Below, in pieces: positions 1 to 6,289 of a stretch of DNA of 16,723 nucleotides. Numbering within the stretch: the stretch's first letter is position 1; the number at the start of each line of letters is the position of its first letter. The DNA is taken from positions 1 to 16,723 of the forward strand of contig JAGPHL010000043.1 of NCBI GenBank assembly GCA_018055515.1, written 5' to 3'. The DNA is from Anaerolineae bacterium (GTDB taxonomy: Bacteria > Chloroflexota > Anaerolineae > B4-G1 > SLSP01). The notes below the pieces were generated by a model that saw nothing but the letters and a program-made list of their open reading frames with translations, was not told where the DNA came from and searched no databases. Position numbers and translations under genes: made by a program.

Positions 1-14
1 CTCTCGCGCGTGAC

Positions 15-42
15 TTGACTAATTCGCAGGGCTGTGTATAAT
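15..42 (+). promoter_or_regulatory. sigma70-type promoter of the tRNA pair
   Basis: A -35 box TTGACT (15-20) and a perfect -10 box TATAAT (37-42) are separated by 16 bp. The predicted transcription start is near 49, about five bases before the first tRNA, which suits a short 5' leader trimmed by RNase P. It is the only promoter seen ahead of the two tRNAs. Confidence 0.85.
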
Positions 43-53
43 GTAGCCAGTGA

Positions 54-125
54 TGCGGGGTGGAGCAGTGGCAGCTCGTCGGGCTCATAACCCGAAGGTC
101 GGCGGTTCGAATCCGTCCCCCGCTA
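54..125 (+). tRNA. initiator tRNA-fMet (anticodon CAT)
   Basis: The full cloverleaf folds: acceptor 54-60/118-124, D arm 63-77, anticodon stem 79-83/91-95 with CAT at 86-88, T arm 101-117, discriminator A125. Initiator hallmarks are visible. The anticodon stem has three consecutive G:C pairs (81-83 with 91-93), position 11:24 is A:T, and position 1:72 is unpaired. From the D stem through the anticodon arm it closely resembles the known bacterial initiator sequence. The unpaired 1:72 position is T-T here rather than the C-A of Escherichia coli; formyltransferase recognises the lack of a strong pair, so function should be kept. No CCA is encoded (CTTTT follows), so a CCA-adding enzyme is needed. 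Confidence 0.93.
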
Positions 126-138
126 CTTTTCTTGTGGC

Positions 139-210
139 GGCGAGGTAGCTCAGCGGTAGAGCAGGGGACTCATAAGCCCTTGGTCGCTAGTTCGAATCTA
201 GTCCTCGCCA
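139..210 (+). tRNA. tRNA with anticodon CAT (elongator Met, possibly Ile2)
   Basis: The acceptor stem 139-145/203-209, D arm 148-162, anticodon arm 164-180 with CAT at 171-173, T arm 186-202 and discriminator A210 all fold. It lacks the initiator marks: position 1:72 is a normal G-C pair. It lies 13 bases behind the initiator tRNA and is probably co-transcribed with it. The last pair of the anticodon stem (31:39) is an A-G mismatch, and 27:43 is G-T. CAT also occurs in the tRNA-Ile2 modified by TilS. Pairs 4:69 (G-C) and 5:68 (A-T) do not match the C-G pairs of the E. coli Ile2 tRNAs, so elongator Met is favoured but not proven. CCA is not encoded. Confidence 0.9.
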
Positions 211-222
211 CTCTGGGAATTC

Positions 223-257
223 AAACGGCCCGGCAACACGCCGGGCCGTTTTCTTTT
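223..257 (+). terminator. Rho-independent terminator of the tRNA operon
   Basis: A perfect 12-bp inverted repeat (223-234 with 240-251) surrounds a 5-base loop and runs into TTTTCTTTT. The stem is very GC-rich. The A-run on the left side may let it also stop transcription arriving from the minus-strand gene that ends at 292. Confidence 0.93.
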
Positions 258-291
258 GGCGAGCCAGTGATGGCTTTCCTCTCTCGCGTTT

Positions 292-864
292 TCAGACTGG
301 GGTGCGGCTGTGAAGTCGGTGCCAGAGGGCGGCGAGCGCGAGTCCCAGCAGGAGCACGGAGCTCCCCCCGGCGCAGACCCATTTCAACAGGGTGAAGATC
401 GGCGCGAGGTGGACGGCCACCGGACTGGGCGCGGGATAGCGCGCCATCACGATCGAGGCGGCGATGTTCTCCAGATAGTCCAGCGCCATACCCAGCACGG
501 GGAGCAGATTCGCCATCTGCCAGCGGTCCGAAGGCCCCGAGATGCGGCGCGCGAGCCAGCCGATTGCCGTGACGAGGAACGCCGTGTAGGCCAGCGGGAA
601 GATCAAATCGAAGGTCCAGCGCGCTTGCAGATAGGCCTGCCGTCCTGCCGGGCCATAGCTTTCTGCCATGGCGGTGAGGTCGGCCGGCGTGTACCACAGC
701 GAGGTGTCGGGGACGCCGGCGCCTTGGGCCATGCGCTCGGCCTCTGCGGTCTGCCCGGGCAGCGTCAACGCCGTGAACAGCACAAAAATCACGCCGGCGA
801 TCAGAACGCCGCGACCCGTGGAAAAGCGCTGCAGGGTGATCGAGAATCGTCTCCATGTTGACAT
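292..864 (-). CDS. conserved four-helix membrane protein, function unknown
   Basis: The protein has 190 residues and four likely membrane helices (about 18-36, 84-104, 116-140 and 152-182). A polar stretch of about 45 residues between helices 1 and 2 is probably extracytoplasmic, with WYTPADL and a Tyr/Arg-rich turn. Helix 3 carries a buried acidic pair (LDYLEN, 128-133), which is unusual for a plain anchor. The start is supported by GGAGG (871-875) six bases upstream of the ATG. It lies 18 bp downstream of the DUF2804 gene and is probably co-transcribed with it. I do not recognise a named family. A longer overlapping minus-strand reading frame exists but is arginine-rich and looks like a shadow. 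Confidence 0.8.
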   Translation of the reverse strand: MSTWRRFSITLQRFSTGRGVLIAGVIFVLFTALTLPGQTAEAERMAQGAGVPDTSLWYTPADLTAMAESYGPAGRQAYLQARWTFDLIFPLAYTAFLVTAIGWLARRISGPSDRWQMANLLPVLGMALDYLENIAASIVMARYPAPSPVAVHLAPIFTLLKWVCAGGSSVLLLGLALAALWHRLHSRTPV

Positions 865-882
865 AGAAGGCCTCCGCCAGGG

Positions 883-1938
883 TTACCATTTGGCGTGATG
901 TTCTTCAGCAAAGCCCAACAAGCCGTCCAGCTTCAACGTCTCGCCGTCATCGGTGACTGCGGTGCCGCTGTAATGTCCGAACATCTGGTGCACCTCGCTG
1001 GTGATGACGAGCAGATTCGTCGCGGCGGTACGGTCGTAGAAGGGGGTGAAAGTCAAGTCCAGGCGGCCATCGGGCGCGACCATGTGCCAGGGGCGCATGA
1101 AGTCGTGCGAATCATACGTGAAGTGCACTGCTCCAAGTTTGTGGATGCGCCCTTCGAGGATGACCGCGTTCTCCGTGGCGGCGGACGTGTCGCCGAAGCC
1201 AAATCCCAGGTTCAGGCCGATACGGCGTCCGTCAGGCAGGAATCCCGACGCGCTGGCCCACACCCAAAACGAGCGGTACTCCCACACGCCGCGGCCCCAA
1301 TCGAGATTGCCCAGGTGCACGTCCGGGCGCACCTCCTGTCGCTGTCCGCCCGCCTCGATCCAGCCCTCGGCGGGAAGGCAGTTGATTTTGCGGTTGTAGT
1401 AGAAGCGTTTCTTCCCGATGGGGATGGTGATGACCAGCGACTCGTGCTCTGGCGCCAGGTGCAGGAACACCTCGGCGGCGAGGCCGCTGCCGCCAAAGCC
1501 CGGCCAGCTGACCGACAGCCGGCGTCCCGTCGCTTCCGCCTGGAACGCCATGCGCACCCCTTTCCCCTCATAGCGGCTCACGCCTTCCGTGCTGTTGCGG
1601 GGCAGGGTGATGTGACTCACGAGCGGAAGGGTCAGCGTTTCCTCGTGATGGGAGCGCGCCGCGAAATCTATGACGTAGGCGAAGACCTGTCCCGCGTAGC
1701 CCAAATCCGCTAACGTGAAGGAGTAGAAGTGTGAGGGGGTCATCACGCCGTAATAGTCCCAGCGTTTGATGCGAAAATGCTGGAAGGGGCGCGTCACCGG
1801 CGGATAGAAGCGCGCCGCCTCCAGGTTGCAATCCCAGAGGGGCCGCCGCGCCCAGCCGATGGCTGTGAGATTGCCCTGAGCATCCAGCAAGGGTGAGGGT
1901 TCTGTCACTTCGTGTTGTGGTTGTTGCAATTGTGTCAT
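883..1938 (-). CDS. DUF2804 domain-containing protein
   Basis: The protein has 351 residues, within the usual range of the DUF2804 family. Recognisable family features are the opening PLLDAQGNLTAIGWARRPL (16-34), the aromatic block around RWDYYGVMTPSHFYSF (59-74), a glycine-rich strand LNLGFGFGD, and the C-terminal VHQMFGHYSG with a final EEHHAKW. The composition suggests a soluble, mostly beta protein; the family is thought to resemble lipocalin/CrtC-like folds, but its biochemical role is unknown. There is no signal peptide or membrane helix. The start has a strong AGGAGGTG ribosome site (1944-1951). It heads a two-gene minus-strand unit with the membrane protein at 292-864, which suggests a lipid or envelope role (inference only). 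Confidence 0.88.
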   Translation of the reverse strand: MTQLQQPQHEVTEPSPLLDAQGNLTAIGWARRPLWDCNLEAARFYPPVTRPFQHFRIKRWDYYGVMTPSHFYSFTLADLGYAGQVFAYVIDFAARSHHEETLTLPLVSHITLPRNSTEGVSRYEGKGVRMAFQAEATGRRLSVSWPGFGGSGLAAEVFLHLAPEHESLVITIPIGKKRFYYNRKINCLPAEGWIEAGGQRQEVRPDVHLGNLDWGRGVWEYRSFWVWASASGFLPDGRRIGLNLGFGFGDTSAATENAVILEGRIHKLGAVHFTYDSHDFMRPWHMVAPDGRLDLTFTPFYDRTAATNLLVITSEVHQMFGHYSGTAVTDDGETLKLDGLLGFAEEHHAKW

Positions 1939-1954
1939 AAGTGCACCTCCTGAA

Positions 1955-1990
1955 TCTATTCTACTATGATTTGCGACTTTCGAGAATAGA
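1955..1990 (-). promoter_or_regulatory. possible promoter and operator of the DUF2804 gene
   Basis: Read on the minus strand, TAGAAT (1958-1963) could be a -10 box just before the ribosome site. The matching -35 (TTCTCG, 1981-1986) is poor. A perfect 8-bp inverted repeat, TCTATTCT (1955-1962) and AGAATAGA (1983-1990), has its arms over the -10 and -35 positions, as a repressor or activator site might. No family of regulator can be named. Confidence 0.35.
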
Positions 1991-1995
1991 AATCC

Positions 1996-2048
1996 GTGAG
2001 CCGTGAGGTGAGAGTCGTCGTAGCCTCCGTTTACGACTCACAACTCAC
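1996..2048. repeat. G-rich heptamer-like repeat with inverted halves
   Basis: The left half contains GTGAG-type heptamers (GTGAGCC, GTGAGGT, then GAGAGTC). The right half, read on the other strand, has GTGAGTT and GTGAGTC. As an inverted repeat, 2003-2018 matches 2033-2048 at 14 of 16 positions around a 14-base centre. There is no T-run, so it is a poor terminator. It lies between the divergent DUF2804 and xpt genes. Similar short-period arrays recur at 13111 and 14308. Confidence 0.6.
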
Positions 2049-2084
2049 ATCAACAGGCAGGCATCTGCTCTCGCCTGCATACAG

Positions 2085-2112
2085 TGGAGTCTGCTATGCT
2101 TTGTGGTAAAAT
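2085..2112 (+). promoter_or_regulatory. probable promoter of xpt-guaA
   Basis: TAAAAT (2107-2112) is preceded by TGG, making an extended -10 element. The -35 (TGGAGT, 2085-2090, 16-bp spacing) is weak, as is common with extended -10 promoters. An alternative -10 is TATGCT (2095-2100). The leader would be about 58 bases long. No purine riboswitch core is visible in it. Confidence 0.45.
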
Positions 2113-2139
2113 GTCAGTCTATGAGGCCGTTTTCTAGCC

Positions 2140-2164
2140 AGGTGCTGCGAAGTGGGCAGCGCCT
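2140..2164 (+). promoter_or_regulatory. leader hairpin abutting the xpt ribosome binding site
   Basis: A 9-bp stem (2140-2148 with 2156-2164, one G-T pair) closes a 7-base loop. Its 3' side ends directly against the ribosome site AAGGAG (2165-2170), which is six bases from the ATG. A structure here could modulate translation or stabilise the mRNA end. No ligand-binding core can be recognised. Confidence 0.5.
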
Positions 2165-2176
2165 AAGGAGCCAAAC

Positions 2177-2752
2177 ATGAAATCATTGCAAGAATTAATC
2201 CGCCGTGAGGGAGTGTATTTGGGGAAGGGCATCCTCAAGATTGATAGCGTCATCAATCATCAGGTTGACGCCACGATCATGTTGGAGGCCGGGGCGGAAT
2301 TCGCGCGCCGCTTTGGGGCTTACGAACCGACTCGCGTCCTCACGGCCGAGGTTTCCGGCATCATCCCCGCGCTGACGACGGCTTACGCCATGGGGCTGCC
2401 GCTGGTGTTTGCCCGCAAGCACAAGCCGGTCACGATGAAGGAGCCCGCCTTCGTGGAATTTGCCCCCTCGCACACCAAGGGCGGTGAAGTGTCGTTGATG
2501 GTGTCGTCGGAGTTTCTCTTCCCCTCCGATCGGGTGCTGATCATTGATGACTTTCTGGCGACGGGGCAGACGATTGACGCACTCGCGCGGTTGGTGAAGG
2601 ACGCGGGCGCGGTGCTCATCGGCATCGGCACGCTGGTCGAGAAGCGCTTCGAGGGGGGACGGGAGCTGCTCAGCTACCTGGACGTGCCCATTGAGTCCCT
2701 CGTCATCATCGAGGCGTTGCACGATGACGGCACGATCGTCTTCGCGGAGTGA
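2177..2752 (+). CDS. xpt: xanthine phosphoribosyltransferase
   Basis: This enzyme converts xanthine and PRPP to XMP in the cytoplasm (purine salvage). At 191 residues it is close to the 194 of Bacillus subtilis Xpt and resembles it throughout: EGVYLGKGILKIDSVINHQVD near the start, the FARKHKP segment (78-84), and the PRPP-binding signature VLIIDDFLATGQT (120-132). The start is ATG with AAGGAG six bases upstream. It is followed after only 3 bp by guaA, whose ribosome site lies inside the last codons of xpt, so translation is probably coupled. The pairing makes metabolic sense, because XMP is the GuaA substrate. In Bacillus, xpt is under a guanine riboswitch; none is seen here. Confidence 0.95.
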   Translation: MKSLQELIRREGVYLGKGILKIDSVINHQVDATIMLEAGAEFARRFGAYEPTRVLTAEVSGIIPALTTAYAMGLPLVFARKHKPVTMKEPAFVEFAPSHTKGGEVSLMVSSEFLFPSDRVLIIDDFLATGQTIDALARLVKDAGAVLIGIGTLVEKRFEGGRELLSYLDVPIESLVIIEALHDDGTIVFAE

Positions 2753-2755
2753 GCC

Positions 2756-4297
2756 GTGACGGCCCGTGAAACCCTCGTCATTCTGGATTATGGCTCGCAG
2801 TACACCCGGCTGATTGCGCGGCGGGTGCGCGAGCTGCGGGTGTACGCGGAGATTCTGCCGTGGGACGTGGCGCCGGAGCGCCTCGCCGCCCTCGATCCGA
2901 TCGGCATCATCCTTTCTGGCGGGCCGAACAGCGTCTATGAGGCGGCGGCGCCGGGCCTGGCGGAGGCCGTGCTGGCGTTGGGAGTGCCGGTTTTGGGAAT
3001 TTGCTACGGGATGCAGCTGTTGACGCGCGCCCTCGGCGGGGAAGTGCGCCCCGGCGTGTCGCGTGAGTACGGCGCGACAGAGGTTGCCGTCCGGCAGCCG
3101 CAGCATCCGCTCCTGGCGGGGCTGCCGCCGACGTTGCAGGTGTGGATGAGCCACGGCGATCAGGTGGCGACCATGCCTGCCGGTTTCACGGAACTTGCGC
3201 GGAGTCAGGGCGGCGTTGTGGCAGCGATGGCGGATGACCGGCGGCGACTCTTCGGGTTACAGTTCCACCCTGAAGTGGCGCACACGCCGTTGGGAGGCGA
3301 GGTATTGCGGCGCTTCCTTTTCGACATCTGCGGTTGCGCGGGCGATTGGACGCCCGACGCCTTTGTCACGGCGACGACGGCGCGCATCCGGCAGCAGGTC
3401 GGAGACGGCGGCGTGGTGTGCGGCCTGAGCGGCGGCGTGGATAGCGCGGTCGCCGCGACGCTCGTCCATCGCGCAGTCGGCGAGCGCCTCACGTGCATTT
3501 TTGTGGATACGGGGCTGTTGCGCCAGAATGAGGCGGCGCAGGTCGAGGCGACCTTCCGGCAGACGTTGGGGATGCGGCTGATCGTGGTGGACGCGGCGGA
3601 GCGGTTCTTCACGGCGCTTGCCGGGGTCACCGAGCCGGAGCAAAAGCGGCGCATCATCGGCGAGCAGTTCATCCGTGTTTTCGAGTCCGAGGCGCGGCGG
3701 TTGTCGGGGGTGCGCTTTCTGGCGCAGGGCACGATCTACCCCGATGTCATCGAGAGCGCCGGGGGACCTGCCGCGCGGCGCATCAAGAGCCATCACAACG
3801 TGGGCGGCCTGCCTGAGCAGATGGCGCTGGCGCTGGTCGAGCCGCTGCGCGAGCTCTTCAAAGACGAGGTCCGCGAGGTGGGGCTGGCCTTGGGGCTGCC
3901 TGAGGAGTTGCTCTGGCGTCATCCCTTCCCCGGCCCGGGGCTGGCCGTGCGCATTTTAGGCGAGGTGACCCCTGAGCGGGTCAAGCTGCTGCAGGCCGCG
4001 GACGCGATCTTCCTGGCCGAGCTGCGCGCCGCCGGCTATTATCGCCAGACGGCGCAAGCTTTTGCGGTCCTGTTGCCGGTGCAGAGCGTGGGGGTGATGG
4101 GGGATTTTCGCACCTATGCGGACGTCATCGCGCTGCGCGCCGTCACTACGCAGGATTTCATGACGGCAGACTGGGCGCATCTGCCCTATGAACTGCTGGC
4201 GCGCGTCTCGAATCGCATCGTCAACGAGGTGCCCGGCGTCAATCGGGTGGTGTATGACATCAGCAGCAAGCCGCCGGCGACCATCGAGTGGGAATGA
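2756..4297 (+). CDS. guaA: GMP synthase (glutamine-hydrolysing)
   Basis: This enzyme makes GMP from XMP, ATP and glutamine, the last step of guanine nucleotide synthesis. Its 513 residues match the family. An N-terminal class I glutamine amidotransferase domain (about 7-195) has the nucleophile Cys83 in GICYGMQ and the His171/Glu173 pair in QFHPEV. The ATP-pyrophosphatase domain follows, with the P-loop SGGVDS (225-230). The C-terminal dimerisation domain ends in the family-typical ISSKPPATIEWE. The start is GTG, set by GGAG (2746-2749) six bases upstream, so the first codons read MTARETLVILDYGSQ. It forms an operon with xpt. No terminator is seen in the 96 bp before the next gene. Confidence 0.97.
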   Translation: MTARETLVILDYGSQYTRLIARRVRELRVYAEILPWDVAPERLAALDPIGIILSGGPNSVYEAAAPGLAEAVLALGVPVLGICYGMQLLTRALGGEVRPGVSREYGATEVAVRQPQHPLLAGLPPTLQVWMSHGDQVATMPAGFTELARSQGGVVAAMADDRRRLFGLQFHPEVAHTPLGGEVLRRFLFDICGCAGDWTPDAFVTATTARIRQQVGDGGVVCGLSGGVDSAVAATLVHRAVGERLTCIFVDTGLLRQNEAAQVEATFRQTLGMRLIVVDAAERFFTALAGVTEPEQKRRIIGEQFIRVFESEARRLSGVRFLAQGTIYPDVIESAGGPAARRIKSHHNVGGLPEQMALALVEPLRELFKDEVREVGLALGLPEELLWRHPFPGPGLAVRILGEVTPERVKLLQAADAIFLAELRAAGYYRQTAQAFAVLLPVQSVGVMGDFRTYADVIALRAVTTQDFMTADWAHLPYELLARVSNRIVNEVPGVNRVVYDISSKPPATIEWE

Positions 4298-4346
4298 AGG
4301 GCTGTGGGGTCAGCATGAGGAGTCTTGCGTCAGTTTTGTTCATCTG

Positions 4347-4371
4347 ATCGGCGTGAGGAGAGAGCGCCGAT
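4347..4371 (+). other. intergenic hairpin between guaA and the VanW gene
   Basis: A perfect 7-bp stem (4347-4353 with 4365-4371) has an 11-base purine-rich loop and no T-run. It may be a processing or stability element, or incidental. Confidence 0.3.
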
Positions 4372-4393
4372 GCTGGAAGCCATGAGGTGAGCG

Positions 4394-6205
4394 ATGCGTC
4401 ATGCGGGATTTGCCCTGGCGGTGTTGATCGTGCTGTTGGGCGCGGTCGGCGGGGCGTATTGGCTGATAGGCCCCCTGCTGGACGACCGCATCCTGCCGGG
4501 GGTGTGGCTCTGGCGGATGCCGTTGGGCGGCCTGACGTTGGACGAGGCCCAACCGGAGATCCTGCGCGAGGTGGGGCTGGATGTGCCGCGTTTTGTGCTG
4601 TTCGACCCCAACGGACAGCGTTGGATTTACTCCGCCGCTGACCTTGGCGTGAGCGTGGACATGGCGGCGACGCTCGCCCGCGCCTACGAAATCGGACATG
4701 CGGAAACCGCGTTGCTGGCGCTGGGGCGTGAGCGCTGGGACGCCCTGCAGAAGCCGCACGCGGTCGCGCCGGTGTTGGTATGGGATCGCAACCGCGCGGC
4801 GGCGCACCTCCAGGCGCTGGCGGGGCAGCTCGACAAGGCGCCTCAGGATGCGCGGGTTTACCTTCAAGGCGCCGAAGTGCGTTGGGAGCCTTCGGCCATG
4901 GGGCAGCGGGTGGACATTTCGGCGACGTTGGCCCTCTTGGAACCGCACTTGCGCCTGCCGGACGTCGTTGAACTGGCGCTGGTGATCGAGCCGTTGGCGC
5001 CTCAAGTGAGCGATGCGCAGGCGGCGCAGGCCTTGGAGCTGGCGCGACGTATGTTGAAGGAGCCGCTCCAATTGCTCGTCCCCGATCCTCTGGAAGGCGA
5101 TCCCGGTCCCTGGACGCTGGCGCCGGAGGTGCTGGCGACGATGTTGCAGATCCAGGACGTCGAGGGGCAGGTGACGGTGGGGCTGGACGCGGAGGCGTTG
5201 CGGCAATACCTCGAGCCGCTGGCGTCGGCGCTGCAACGGGAGCCGGTGAACGCGCGGTATCGTTTCGACGCCACCAACCGGCAGCTGCAGGTGATCGCTC
5301 CCAGCAGCGAGGGGCGCGCCTTGAATGTGGATGCGACGATCGTCCAGATCGGTGAATTCTTGCAAGCGGGACAACACTTCGTGCCGTTAGTGCTGGAGGC
5401 CGTGCCGCCGCGTTATTCCAGCGCCACGACGGCGGAGGAGTTGGGCATCACGGAATTGATTGCTGTGGGGGAATCCTACTTCATCGGGTCCTCCTCCACC
5501 CGCGATCACAACATCCGCATCGGCGCCTCCAAATTTGATGGAGTCCTCGTCGCGCCGGGGGAGACCTTTTCCTTCAATCATTTCCTGGGTGAGGTGACGC
5601 CGGCCGAGGGCTATGACGAGTCCTACGTGATTGTGGGGGATCAGACGGTGCTGGGTATCGGCGGCGGCATTTGCCAGGTGGCGACCACGGCTTTTCGGGC
5701 GGCGTTTTTTGCCGGATACCCCATCATCGAACGCTGGGCTCATGCCTATCGCGTGGGGTATTACGAGGTGGGGGGCTACGGACCCGGCTTTGATGCGACC
5801 ATTTATTCGCCGCTGGTGGATTTCCGTTTTGTGAACGACACCCCTTACCATCTGTTGATTCACACCGAAGTGGATGCGGCGCGAGCGCGTTTGCGTTTTC
5901 TCTTCTACAGCACGTCCACGGGGCGTCAGGTCGAGAAAATCGGACCGACCACGAGTGCGCCCGAGCCGCCCGGCCCGCCGATTTACACTTACGATCCCTC
6001 GCTCGCTGCGGGAACTTCCGTGGCGGTGGAAAGCTCGCACGATGGGCTGACGGCGGTGTTGGAGCGCGTGGTGCGGAGCGCTGCGGGCGAGGTGTTGACC
6101 CACGACCGCTTCGTGAGTCATTTCGTCCCCTGGCCCGCGCGGTATCGCTTCGGGCCGGGATTCGTGCCGCCGCCCGGGGCGCAGGTGATTGGACTTGAGC
6201 CGTAA
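4394..6205 (+). CDS. VanW family protein with YoaR-like peptidoglycan-binding repeats
   Basis: The protein has 603 residues. It opens with a signal anchor (about 5-27). Two YoaR-type putative peptidoglycan-binding regions follow (roughly 75-200 and 220-335), then the VanW domain (about 365-500). That domain has SSSTRDHNIRIGASKFDG, the PGETFSFN block (388-395), the strongly conserved GGGICQVATTAFRAA (423-437, including Cys427) and ERWAHAYRVGYY. The C-terminal 540-585 region resembles a G5-like extension. The family is exported and associated with the cell wall; it is named after a gene of some vancomycin-resistance clusters, but its biochemistry is unknown and this gene alone does not imply resistance. 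GAGGTGA (4384-4390) lies just upstream of the ATG. It may be read through from guaA or have its own unseen promoter. Confidence 0.92.
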   Translation: MRHAGFALAVLIVLLGAVGGAYWLIGPLLDDRILPGVWLWRMPLGGLTLDEAQPEILREVGLDVPRFVLFDPNGQRWIYSAADLGVSVDMAATLARAYEIGHAETALLALGRERWDALQKPHAVAPVLVWDRNRAAAHLQALAGQLDKAPQDARVYLQGAEVRWEPSAMGQRVDISATLALLEPHLRLPDVVELALVIEPLAPQVSDAQAAQALELARRMLKEPLQLLVPDPLEGDPGPWTLAPEVLATMLQIQDVEGQVTVGLDAEALRQYLEPLASALQREPVNARYRFDATNRQLQVIAPSSEGRALNVDATIVQIGEFLQAGQHFVPLVLEAVPPRYSSATTAEELGITELIAVGESYFIGSSSTRDHNIRIGASKFDGVLVAPGETFSFNHFLGEVTPAEGYDESYVIVGDQTVLGIGGGICQVATTAFRAAFFAGYPIIERWAHAYRVGYYEVGGYGPGFDATIYSPLVDFRFVNDTPYHLLIHTEVDAARARLRFLFYSTSTGRQVEKIGPTTSAPEPPGPPIYTYDPSLAAGTSVAVESSHDGLTAVLERVVRSAAGEVLTHDRFVSHFVPWPARYRFGPGFVPPPGAQVIGLEP

Positions 6206-6233
6206 GCGGCTGCGGCGGCTCTGAGGCACGAGA

Positions 6234-6270
6234 AAACGCCCGCGATCCCGTCAGGGGGTCGCGGGCGTTT
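6234..6270. terminator. bidirectional terminator between convergent genes
   Basis: A 16-bp stem (6234-6249 with 6255-6270, one G-T pair) closes a 5-base loop. Read leftwards it ends in TTTTCTCGT, and rightwards in TTTGGATT. It lies between the VanW gene and the minus-strand gene ending at 6290, so it can serve both. Confidence 0.88.
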
Positions 6271-6289
6271 GGATTGCTGGAAGCGGCCT

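Noticed and set aside
221..889. Long minus-strand frame overlapping the four-helix membrane protein
   Set aside because: It is Arg/Pro-rich with no hydrophobic pattern, has no ribosome site and runs into the tRNA terminator. The 292-864 frame has membrane helices and a GGAGG site.
2101..2176. Possible guanine riboswitch before xpt
   Set aside because: The leader is too short for the three-way junction, and no conserved purine-aptamer core bases are seen.
4188..4385. Short plus-strand frame at the end of guaA
   Set aside because: It is an out-of-frame shadow of guaA with no ribosome site.
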